5,672 bases of DNA from QYOJ01 sp043806735 (GTDB lineage Bacteria > Bacteroidota > Bacteroidia > Bacteroidales > FEN-979). The notes below the pieces were generated by a model. That model searched no databases, was not told where the DNA came from, and saw only the letters and a list, made by a program, of their open reading frames with translations. This document shows positions 1 through 5,672 of the stretch, in pieces (within the stretch, counting starts at the first letter, position 1; each line of letters starts with the position of its first letter). The position numbers and the translations under genes are program-made. The DNA lies in NCBI GenBank assembly GCA_043806735.1, contig JAZDGR010000151.1:1-5672 (forward strand), given 5' to 3'.

Positions 1-974
1 ACGGTGAAGACGGAGACCGTATTCTCCAGCCCGTTGATCCGGCTTCGGAATGCTTTCTGGACCGGGATTCCCTCGAGCAGGTTTAGTGTGGCGGCCGGAT
101 GGAGATCGGAGATGACCGCGGATGCTATAAACCGGTCTCCATCAGATGAATTCACCTCAAACAATTCTCCGGTTTTGCGGATCTTCACGGCTTTCTTCTT
201 CGGTAATACCCTCCCTCCATAGTGTTCGATCCCGGCCACCAGGCAATCGGCAATCTGCTGGCTTCCGCCAACGACCCGGCACGCAGAAGAGATAAATGAA
301 TGGTTGATAAGGGCAAATTGATGCAGGGGCGTGGTGGTGGGATTGCCGGCGTAGAGGAAGTTGTTGCCGGCCAGGACGCTGGATAAACTGATGCCGGATG
401 CCGCTGCTTCTCCCGAGTACTCGGGATCGCAGTGACAATGATGCCGGATGCCGGATGTCAGGTTGTCGAGAAAGATGCTGGCTTTGATGGATCGGTAGAT
501 ATCCGGGATTTGTTTCGAAGGTAGTTCCAGGTTGTAAAGGGGGTGGGAGAGGGCAATTTCGTTGAGTTTATCCGTATAACCTTTCAACGCTTTTTTGGAG
601 CCGGGGAAGTAGGGGAGGAGTTGCTCCCGGAAGTTTTCAAGTCCTTGGGCCAAAGGGAATTCCTGTGAGTTTTGCAGCGGGTCATCATCACCGAATGAAA
701 TCCGGTCAAATCCGTCCGGATCCATCGGAAGGAACTCCAAACGGTCAGACAGGCCAAAGTATTTCCAATAGTTGTAAAGCGCCTGACCCGGTAAAAGGCT
801 ACCCAAATAGTGCATCCCAGTGTCGAACGTAAAGGTATCGCGACGAAAGGATTGGAGGCACCCCCCGAATTTCTTATGCTTCTCAAGCACCGTCACCTCA
901 AGCCCTTCTTTGCTGAGTAAATAGCCCGCGAGAAGTCCGCCAAGGCCAGAACCGATAATGACAAAGTTATTCAC
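1..974 (-). CDS. CrtI/phytoene-desaturase-like NAD(P)/FAD-dependent oxidoreductase, C-terminus cut by window edge
   Basis: The first 324 residues are visible; CrtI-type enzymes run to about 500, so roughly the last third lies off the left edge. The N-terminus has the dinucleotide-binding signature GSGLGG (residues 8-13), followed by E31-K32 at the end of the second strand, GGCLQSF (37-43), and FDTGMHYLG (50-58), all typical of the CrtI/retinol-saturase-like flavoprotein superfamily. Further on, VLAGNNFLYAG and GGSQQIAD match the substrate-domain region of the same family. The expected role is FAD-dependent desaturation, saturation or isomerisation of a polyene or lipid; the substrate is not readable. 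The start is the GTG at 972-974, because an in-frame TGA lies two codons upstream and the Rossmann motif begins at residue 4. Residues 177-195 look foreign and coincide with a repeat element (390-446). It shares its strand with the fusion gene at the right end, suggesting one pathway, but two opposite-strand genes intervene. Confidence 0.88.
   Translation of the reverse strand, partial: MNNFVIIGSGLGGLLAGYLLSKEGLEVTVLEKHKKFGGCLQSFRRDTFTFDTGMHYLGSLLPGQALYNYWKYFGLSDRLEFLPMDPDGFDRISFGDDDPLQNSQEFPLAQGLENFREQLLPYFPGSKKALKGYTDKLNEIALSHPLYNLELPSKQIPDIYRSIKASIFLDNLTSGIRHHCHCDPEYSGEAAASGISLSSVLAGNNFLYAGNPTTTPLHQFALINHSFISSACRVVGGSQQIADCLVAGIEHYGGRVLPKKKAVKIRKTGELFEVNSSDGDRFIASAVISDLHPAATLNLLEGIPVQKAFRSRINGLENTVSVFT
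389..457 (-). repeat. Palindromic repeat element inserted in frame within the oxidoreductase gene
   Basis: On the plus strand a 15-bp sequence, TGATGCCGGATGCCG, occurs at 389-403 and again at 439-453; it is built of the heptamer GATGCCG, which continues as a partial third copy to 457. Between them is the perfect 16-bp palindrome TCCCGAGTACTCGGGA (411-426), flanked by CTGC (404-407) and GCAG (429-432), which lengthen the possible hairpin. Comparing the 11-bp copies at 390-400 and 447-457 gives an insert of exactly 57 bp, or 19 codons. Read along the minus strand, the core resembles the GTCATTGCGA...GAAGCAAT type of dispersed element that I remember from many bacterial genomes. Membership of that family is from memory and untested; the repeats and palindrome are direct observations. 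Confidence 0.72.
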
Positions 975-1001
975 TGTTCACTTTCCACTTTTCACTGTTC
1001 A
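970..1001. repeat. Short direct repeat overlapping the oxidoreductase start codon
   Basis: The 11-mer TTCACTGTTCA occurs at 970-980 and 991-1001, with a related degenerate stretch between them (CTTTCCACTT). On the minus strand this reads as a run of AACAGTGAA-like units and contains the GTG start codon of the oxidoreductase (972-974). Similar short tandem arrays are common in Bacteroidota intergenic regions, as far as I recall. Any effect on translation is speculation. Confidence 0.6.
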
Positions 1002-1011
1002 TTGTTCCCTG

Positions 1012-1019
1012 CAAAGATA
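1012..1019 (-). promoter_or_regulatory. Candidate Bacteroidota -7 box (TATCTTTG) for the oxidoreductase gene
   Basis: The minus strand reads TATCTTTG, an exact match to the Bacteroidota TAnnTTTG box. It would start transcription near 1005, about 30 nt before the GTG start at 974. The expected TTTG-type -33 element is replaced by a T-run (about 1039-1045), so the match is only partial. Confidence 0.45.
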
Positions 1020-1049
1020 GCACAGGAACGTGGTATTTAAAAAAATGCA

Positions 1050-1057
1050 TATATTTG
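1050..1057 (+). promoter_or_regulatory. Candidate Bacteroidota -7 box (TATATTTG) for the plus-strand gene pair
   Basis: The plus strand reads TATATTTG, matching TAnnTTTG, which would place the transcript start near 1063 and leave a leader of about 40 nt before the ATG at 1102. I see no good TTTG at the -33 spacing. The box also supports the ATG at 1102 over the in-frame GTG at 1030, which lies upstream of it. Confidence 0.38.
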
Positions 1058-1101
1058 GGAGCATATTAGCTGTGCTGTTTAATACAGAAAATCGCAATTG
1101 T

Positions 1102-2454
1102 ATGTCTCTCAACCATAGAAAAAAGCTGAACCTGCAAGACGGCTCAACCATTGCTGTCATTGGTGGCGGTCCGGCCGGAAGTTTTTTTACCTGGTTTATT
1201 CTGAGGTACGCCCGGGAATCGGGCATTACTATTCACGTCGACATTTTTGAGCCCAAGAACTTTAATTCCACAGGGCCTGCGGGTTGTAACAAATGCGGCG
1301 GGATTGTTTCCGAATCCCTGATCCGGATGCTCTCTGGGGAGGGGATCAGCCTGCCTTCCAATGTTATCCGCAGAAGGATCGGATCCTACACTCTTCACCT
1401 GGAACATGGGAAAGCGGTCATTGAAACGCCCTTTCTTGAGCAAAGCATTGCCTCCATGTTTCGCGGCCTTGGCCCGCGGGGGCCGGTGGATAGCGAGCAG
1501 TTGAGCTTCGACAACTTCCTTCTTGAACTCTGCAAACAAAAAGGGGCTACTGTCATTATTGACACATTGGTTGCAGCAGAGAATATGGATGCCAAGATCA
1601 AGCTCAGAACCACAAATTCGGGAGAGAAGCTATACGATCTGGTTGTGGGAGCGGTTGGACTTAATTTTCAGGCTATTGAAATTTTTCAATCCATTTGCCC
1701 TTCCTATTCTCCTCCCGAGGTTACGCGAACGCATATATCCGAAATCCACTTGGGGAAGGAAGTTATTGACAGGCACTTCGGCAATTCCATGCATGTGTTC
1801 CTGTTGAATTTGCCCAATGTCAAGTTTGGCGCACTGATTCCTAAAGGGAATTATGTGACGATGGTGTTGCTGGGAAAAAACATCACCCGGGAGGTAGTTG
1901 CAGGTTTTCTTTCGTCCGAAGCGGTAAAAGCCTGTTTCCCCCCTCAGTCCAATTTATCGGAAATTACATCCTGCCAGTGTTATCCGGTGATTAATGTCAG
2001 AGGGGGGAAGTCGGCATTTGCCGACCGGGCAGTGCTGATCGGAGATTCCGCTTCGTCGAAATTGTACAAGAATGGTCTGGGTGCGGCTTACATAACCGGG
2101 AAAGCCGCAGCAAAAACCGCTATATTTCATGGCATCTCCCAAAAGGATTTTCACAAATGGTATCGGCCCGTTTGTTCGAATCTGGATAAGGATAACGACT
2201 TCGGGAAGATCATCTTCACCATTACGTCCATCATTCAGAGATCGGGGATGCTGAAAAAAGGGATGTTGACGATGGTGATTCACGAACAGGAAAAAGCCAG
2301 CCGGAAACGGCCAATGAGCTCCATTTTGTGGGATACGTTTACCGGTAGTGCCCCGTATACATCCATTTTCAGCAGGAGCCTGAATCCTGCTTTCATTGTA
2401 CTGTTTTTGTGGCACATAGTTAAAGGACAGTTTATAAAAACGAGTCGAACCTAA
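1102..2454 (+). CDS. Geranylgeranyl-reductase-like NAD(P)/FAD-dependent oxidoreductase with CNKCGG motif
   Basis: A 450-residue flavoprotein. The FAD-binding fold is marked by AVIGGGPAGS (18-27) and the acidic E50 at the end of the second strand, followed by GPAGCNKCGGIVSESL (58-73) with C62 and C65, and by RGLGPRG (121-127). The second FAD signature is VLIGDSASSKLYKNGLGAA, with GD at 314-315. This order (GxGxxG, cysteine-containing CGG loop, GD box) matches the geranylgeranyl-reductase/PHBH-like superfamily, where the cysteine loop lies near the substrate. I recall a subgroup with the same CNxCGG and LYKxG words but no assigned reaction. A hydrophobic C-terminal stretch (about 428-444) may touch the membrane. 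The ATG at 1102 is preferred over the in-frame GTG at 1030, whose extra 24 residues look unlike a conserved N-terminus. It is followed after 38 bp by the next gene, probably co-transcribed. Reduction of a polyprenyl or polyene double bond is possible but unproven. Confidence 0.85.
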   Translation: MSLNHRKKLNLQDGSTIAVIGGGPAGSFFTWFILRYARESGITIHVDIFEPKNFNSTGPAGCNKCGGIVSESLIRMLSGEGISLPSNVIRRRIGSYTLHLEHGKAVIETPFLEQSIASMFRGLGPRGPVDSEQLSFDNFLLELCKQKGATVIIDTLVAAENMDAKIKLRTTNSGEKLYDLVVGAVGLNFQAIEIFQSICPSYSPPEVTRTHISEIHLGKEVIDRHFGNSMHVFLLNLPNVKFGALIPKGNYVTMVLLGKNITREVVAGFLSSEAVKACFPPQSNLSEITSCQCYPVINVRGGKSAFADRAVLIGDSASSKLYKNGLGAAYITGKAAAKTAIFHGISQKDFHKWYRPVCSNLDKDNDFGKIIFTITSIIQRSGMLKKGMLTMVIHEQEKASRKRPMSSILWDTFTGSAPYTSIFSRSLNPAFIVLFLWHIVKGQFIKTSRT

Positions 2455-2475
2455 TTGGAAAAGTTGTAGGTTTGC

Positions 2476-2482
2476 AAAGGAG
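2476..2482 (+). promoter_or_regulatory. Strong Shine-Dalgarno that fixes the start of the 245-residue protein
   Basis: AAAGGAG ends 10 nt before the ATG at 2493, so translation should begin there and not at the in-frame TTG at 2472, which lies upstream of the SD itself. Clear SD sequences are less usual in Bacteroidota, so this one is notable. Confidence 0.6.
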
Positions 2483-2492
2483 TCAAACCAGT

Positions 2493-3230
2493 ATGGAAAC
2501 CAATCCGGGAAAAAGCGCAAAATTTCCATTGACCAGAACCAACAGCATTTTTTCTGATATCAGGTCCTATTTCCTGAATACTCCTAAAATCAAAACGCTG
2601 GTCAAATTTAACTCGAATGAGGACAGGCAAAGATACAGCGAGAGTATTATGCAACGGATTGGGATTGAGGTAGACCGTTACAAACTGTTAAATATTCACC
2701 GTATCGGGATCGAAGCTCCGGCAAGTTATCTTTTTCATGAGCTAATGAAGTGGGATGGAGATTCCCTGTGTTGGCCGAATCACATTGCCAAAGTCAACCT
2801 GCCGGATAATACCCTGAAGAAGCTTCAGATCACGCTTTTCGGAAGTTCCGGAACCACACTTGAAGGGAAACATGGAATCTTCCTGTTCCGTTTTCCGCAG
2901 TTATTTATGTTGAACGCCATTCGCATCCAGCCAACGCCTGACCAGTTTGAAACTGACAATGCACGTTATTTTTTATATGAGAGCAGCGGCGGATATCCGA
3001 TCGGAGTTTTCTCGATTTACGTCCGATCTTCCATTCCTGAAAGGGGTGAGCATGAGATGTCACAATTGTTTTTCATGGTCGGATTCAATTTTTACGGAAA
3101 AGCTTCGTGGTCAAAATTAAACCTCGTCAACCGGATCTGGGAAGGAATCCACAACCGGGTTACCGCAAATGTTGCTAACCGGTTCAAGCAGTTGTGCGAG
3201 TGGAAGTTCGAGAATTTTAAAAACCCGTAA
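2493..3230 (+). CDS. Conserved-looking protein of unknown function, possibly SRPBCC/START-like
   Basis: A soluble-looking protein of 245 residues without a signal peptide or membrane segment. I do not recognise a named family. Visible words include NIHRIGIEAPASYLFHELM (67-85), the acidic/tryptophan segment WDGDSLCWPNHIA (87-99), GGYPIGVFSIYV (166-177), FFMVGFNFYGK (193-203), and a C-terminal amphipathic helix starting IWEGIHNRVTANVANRFKQL (215-234). An early helix, mixed beta strands and a long C-terminal helix fit the layout of SRPBCC/START-type lipid-binding or cyclase-like proteins, but that is inference from pattern alone. It follows the flavoprotein by 38 bp with its own strong ribosome-binding site, so it probably serves the same pathway, for example by binding the hydrophobic substrate or product. 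Its last 14 bp overlap the end of the convergent fusion gene. Confidence 0.8.
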   Translation: METNPGKSAKFPLTRTNSIFSDIRSYFLNTPKIKTLVKFNSNEDRQRYSESIMQRIGIEVDRYKLLNIHRIGIEAPASYLFHELMKWDGDSLCWPNHIAKVNLPDNTLKKLQITLFGSSGTTLEGKHGIFLFRFPQLFMLNAIRIQPTPDQFETDNARYFLYESSGGYPIGVFSIYVRSSIPERGEHEMSQLFFMVGFNFYGKASWSKLNLVNRIWEGIHNRVTANVANRFKQLCEWKFENFKNP

Positions 3231-5672
3231 TCAGTCCGCCTGTCCGCTCGTCCGCTTGTCCGCCTTTCCGCCTGATCACCATAAAAACATTCGACGTCTT
3301 TTTCCCCTGATCTATCAGCTCAAATGAGCAGCCGTACAATTCGGCCTGATGCCGGATTGCGCCGGCTGAAACAAACCAGAGTTGTTTGCGCTGATCCAGG
3401 GTTTGATTGAAATGTAGTACCCGGGTCGAGAAAAATTCGGTGAGGCGGGTCCGCCGATGGCGCTTTTGGAGATCGGAGTTCCCTTCGCGAAGCAGGATTA
3501 CACCGCCGGGTTTCAGGTTTTCCATGCAGACTTGCAACAGGCTCGCTTGTTTATCGGGAGGAAGGTAATGAAGCACGTCTCCGAGTAAAATCCCGTCATG
3601 AGGAGAGATGGGATAGGTTGAGATATCCTGGCAGATAAACCTGATCCTTTCGTTCTTCAAAAAGCCGTTCAGGGCTATGGTGATCTTCTCTTGGTCATAA
3701 TCTACTCCGGTCAGCGTCCGTTCATCTGAAGTTAGCATCAACAGGTACGTAATGTACCCGTACCCACATCCCAGGTCCAGTATTTCCCCTTGTTTAGGCA
3801 GCAATTCATGATACTGCCGGAAATTCTCCTCCAACTTAAGTTTTATCCGTACATACCATTCCAGTACCGGTCCTTTGAAAAGGTAATTTAGTTGGATGGT
3901 AAACCGGTGATAGGATGGAGTTTCATGCACTTCTTTAGTTTTTTTGTACTCTTCCTTGTAATACCCGCGAACCTGTCTGGTCCGCGCAGAATAGGTGGCG
4001 CTAAACCGGTTATCGTCAGGAGTGATCCTTGGGAGGATCTTCATAAACAACCTGCTGGGTTTTCCCCAGAAATTTCCTTTGCGAAGAAAGTCTCCGCTTC
4101 CAAAGATCAGAATCGGCAGGATGTCGATCTGCAGCTTCTCAGCGATGTAAAATGCCCCTCTGTGGAATCGCTGGATGTGACCATCTTTCGACCGGGTACC
4201 CTCCGGAAAGATCAGGATAGAATACCCATTGTCAATCCGCTGTTTGATGATCTCAAGTGAAGAATCGATTCCTTCAGCCATGGGCGGGAATCCGGCCAGG
4301 CGGGCAACCGGACCGAAAACCCAATGGCGATAGACCCATTTCGTAGTGAGGATCAGGATGTTGGGATTCAGCCTGAGCAAGGCGGGGGTTTCAATCAGCG
4401 ACTGATGGTTGCTGATGATGATAGCGGGTTTCCGGAAGGTTTCCCCCACCTGATTTTCCACGCTGTGATACCGCGGGAAGTTCATCGCAATATAAAGTTT
4501 GCTGAGCGAGCAGAAAATCCGGTGGAAGAGTTGCTGCTTTTTCTTTTTGGAAAGAGGAAGCAGGGGACTTATTACCATACCGTAAACGACAAGGATCAGG
4601 GCGATCGTGGAGATAGGGATCCAGGCAATGAACAATGAATAGAGAAAATTGAACAGTGATACCGGAGAATTTCTCCCGGATGTTGGCTTGAAGAGGAACC
4701 AGCGGGCCAGCATCGATTGGTAAGCATAAGATACAAAGACAACCGAAATGATCCCGATGAGGGATACGAGGGCAATGGAGTTGAGCGCCGGATGCCGGGC
4801 AACGAACAGCGCAGCCACGCCGAATATTGTGGTGACTGAGGAGAGAAAAATGGATGTCTGATAGGTCTGCAACTCCCTCTTGCCGGTCCTGTACTCATTC
4901 AACAATCCCCTCATCATCAGGATGCTGTAGTCCACTCCCAGTCCGAAGACAAACGAACAAATGATGATGTTGAAGATGTTGAACCGGATCCCGAAGAGCC
5001 CCATGAACCCCAGGGTGATCAGCCAGCTGAAGAACATGGGAAGTGCGGTAGTGAACCCCAGTTCGATCCGTCCGAACGAAAGCAACAATAACCCCGATAC
5101 GAAGATCATCGAAAGGGCGACAAGATGGTTAAAATCGATACGGACATTCTCTACAAACCGTCCGGTTAGATTCTGCCGATCAAACAGCACAAACTTTTTG
5201 TCACCCGAAAACGCTTGGTAAACCTCCGGTTTATCCTGTTCCTGTCCCTTGGCAACCGCGGTCACCATGGTCATTTCCGGAGTTACATGGATCCATTCCC
5301 CGAAAAGCATCTCTCTCAATTCGGCTGACTCTTCAAGTGTAACAGATGTATAGGGACTGGTAACCATGGAGGTAAATCCGTCAAAAGCCTTTGCGGAGAA
5401 TCCCGTCCGGTGTCCGGCCTGTTGCAGTTCGTTCAATATCCGCGCCTTTCGGTTCGCATCCCAGAAGTGGTTCCAGCGTTGCAGCCGTGCCTGCTGAAGG
5501 GAATCGGAGAGCAGGAAATCGCTGATCCCGGAATAGGCTTCGATACGGTGCGTTGCTTTCAGGTTTTGAAGCTTTCTGATCGCAGTTTCATTTGACCGCA
5601 GGGCTTCGTCGAGGCTTTTTCCGGTCGAAACGATGTAGACATTTTTCAGGGAAGAGCCGGAGATCCGGCCCA
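3217..5672 (-). CDS. RND/MMPL transporter - lysophospholipid acyltransferase - SAM methyltransferase fusion, N-terminus cut by window edge
   Basis: The frame is open to the right edge, giving 817 visible residues (numbered from the edge). Residues 1-180 look like the second periplasmic loop of an RND/MMPL protein; six membrane spans follow (about 183-199, 205-227, 230-253, 274-291, 299-326, 341-368), with the TM4-type GLGVDYS at 243-249 carrying D247, a likely proton-relay aspartate. Residues about 395-560 are a PlsC-like acyltransferase: NHQSLIE with H422 and E427, FPEGTRS (488-494), then a DILPILI block. Residues about 600-800 are a class I methyltransferase with LDLGCGYG (631-638), LTGVDYD, and LKPGGVILL. 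The same three-part protein occurs in Bacteroidota flexirubin/aryl-polyene clusters, where it is thought to process and move the pigment lipid at the inner membrane. About 450 residues with the first transporter half are probably missing. The last 18 residues come largely from a tandem repeat. The E in place of D in the HX4D motif is unusual. Confidence 0.9.
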   Translation of the reverse strand, partial: GRISGSSLKNVYIVSTGKSLDEALRSNETAIRKLQNLKATHRIEAYSGISDFLLSDSLQQARLQRWNHFWDANRKARILNELQQAGHRTGFSAKAFDGFTSMVTSPYTSVTLEESAELREMLFGEWIHVTPEMTMVTAVAKGQEQDKPEVYQAFSGDKKFVLFDRQNLTGRFVENVRIDFNHLVALSMIFVSGLLLLSFGRIELGFTTALPMFFSWLITLGFMGLFGIRFNIFNIIICSFVFGLGVDYSILMMRGLLNEYRTGKRELQTYQTSIFLSSVTTIFGVAALFVARHPALNSIALVSLIGIISVVFVSYAYQSMLARWFLFKPTSGRNSPVSLFNFLYSLFIAWIPISTIALILVVYGMVISPLLPLSKKKKQQLFHRIFCSLSKLYIAMNFPRYHSVENQVGETFRKPAIIISNHQSLIETPALLRLNPNILILTTKWVYRHWVFGPVARLAGFPPMAEGIDSSLEIIKQRIDNGYSILIFPEGTRSKDGHIQRFHRGAFYIAEKLQIDILPILIFGSGDFLRKGNFWGKPSRLFMKILPRITPDDNRFSATYSARTRQVRGYYKEEYKKTKEVHETPSYHRFTIQLNYLFKGPVLEWYVRIKLKLEENFRQYHELLPKQGEILDLGCGYGYITYLLMLTSDERTLTGVDYDQEKITIALNGFLKNERIRFICQDISTYPISPHDGILLGDVLHYLPPDKQASLLQVCMENLKPGGVILLREGNSDLQKRHRRTRLTEFFSTRVLHFNQTLDQRKQLWFVSAGAIRHQAELYGCSFELIDQGKKTSNVFMVIRRKGGQADERTGGLITGF
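3234..3273. repeat. Five copies of an 8-bp tandem repeat (GTCCGCCT) at the 3' end of the fusion gene
   Basis: Successive units are GTCCGCCT, GTCCGCTC, GTCCGCTT, GTCCGCCT and TTCCGCCT, filling 40 bp. On the minus strand they encode about residues 800-813 of the fusion protein (RRKGGQADERTGG). The array begins 4 bp past the stop codon of the plus-strand unknown gene. Because the unit is not a multiple of three, gain or loss of one copy would shift the frame and change where the fusion protein ends. Confidence 0.85.

Noticed and set aside
411..426. Palindrome as a transcription terminator
   Set aside because: It lies inside a coding frame and no T-run follows on either strand.
390..457. CRISPR array or transposon end
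   Set aside because: There are only two repeat copies and one palindrome, no spacer series, no transposase, and the segment is translated within the oxidoreductase frame.
1030..1101. In-frame GTG at 1030 as the start of the flavoprotein, adding 24 residues
   Set aside because: It lies upstream of the candidate -7 box, the extra residues show no conserved character, and the ATG at 1102 puts the FAD motif at the usual distance from the N-terminus.
2467..2474. TAGGTTTG as a -7 promoter box for the 245-residue protein
   Set aside because: It fits TAnnTTTG, but no -33 element is seen, it would leave almost no leader, and the short gap to the preceding gene favours co-transcription.
1954..2529. 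191-codon open frame on the minus strand
   Set aside because: It lies antisense to the well-supported flavoprotein and shows no recognisable motif; it is a shadow frame.
3892..4260. 122-codon open frame on the plus strand
   Set aside because: It is antisense to the acyltransferase domain with its clear FPEGTRS motif, and has no features of its own.
5434..5436. TTG at 5434-5436 as the start of the fusion protein
   Set aside because: The same frame remains open for another 78 codons to the window edge, with sequence that fits the periplasmic loop of an RND/MMPL transporter, so the true start is outside the window.

Overview
The window looks like chromosomal DNA of a member of the Bacteroidota. 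The grounds are a very large protein that joins an RND/MMPL transporter, a lysophospholipid-type acyltransferase and a SAM-dependent methyltransferase, an architecture I know from the flexirubin/aryl-polyene clusters of that phylum, and TAnnTTTG-type -7 boxes ahead of two genes. The taxonomic call is inference; no rRNA or other marker is present.

Layout. Positions 1-974 (minus, C-terminus beyond the left edge): CrtI/phytoene-desaturase-like FAD oxidoreductase with an in-frame 57-bp repeat-derived insertion. Positions 975-1101: divergent intergenic region with a short direct repeat at the minus-strand start codon and two opposed -7 boxes. Positions 1102-2454 and 2493-3230 (plus): a probable two-gene operon of a geranylgeranyl-reductase-like flavoprotein with a CxxC motif and a 245-residue protein of unknown function. 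Positions 3217-5672 (minus, N-terminus beyond the right edge): the transporter-acyltransferase-methyltransferase fusion, which overlaps the end of the plus-strand pair by 14 bp, tail to tail.

How the genes may work together. The fusion protein and the CrtI-like oxidoreductase lie on the same strand and are the kind of genes found together in Bacteroidota polyene-pigment or lipid clusters: the oxidoreductase would act on a polyene or lipid, while the fusion would acylate, methylate and move the product across the inner membrane. The plus-strand pair sits between them in the opposite orientation and is bordered on both sides by short repeats (about 970-1001 and 3234-3273), so it may be a later insertion into the cluster. 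The substrate of none of these proteins can be read from the sequence.

The most unusual feature is that three different short-repeat sequences touch protein-coding DNA in under 3 kb: one inside a gene, one at a start codon and one encoding a C-terminal tail. No tRNA, rRNA, CRISPR array, transposase or clear factor-independent terminator was seen.
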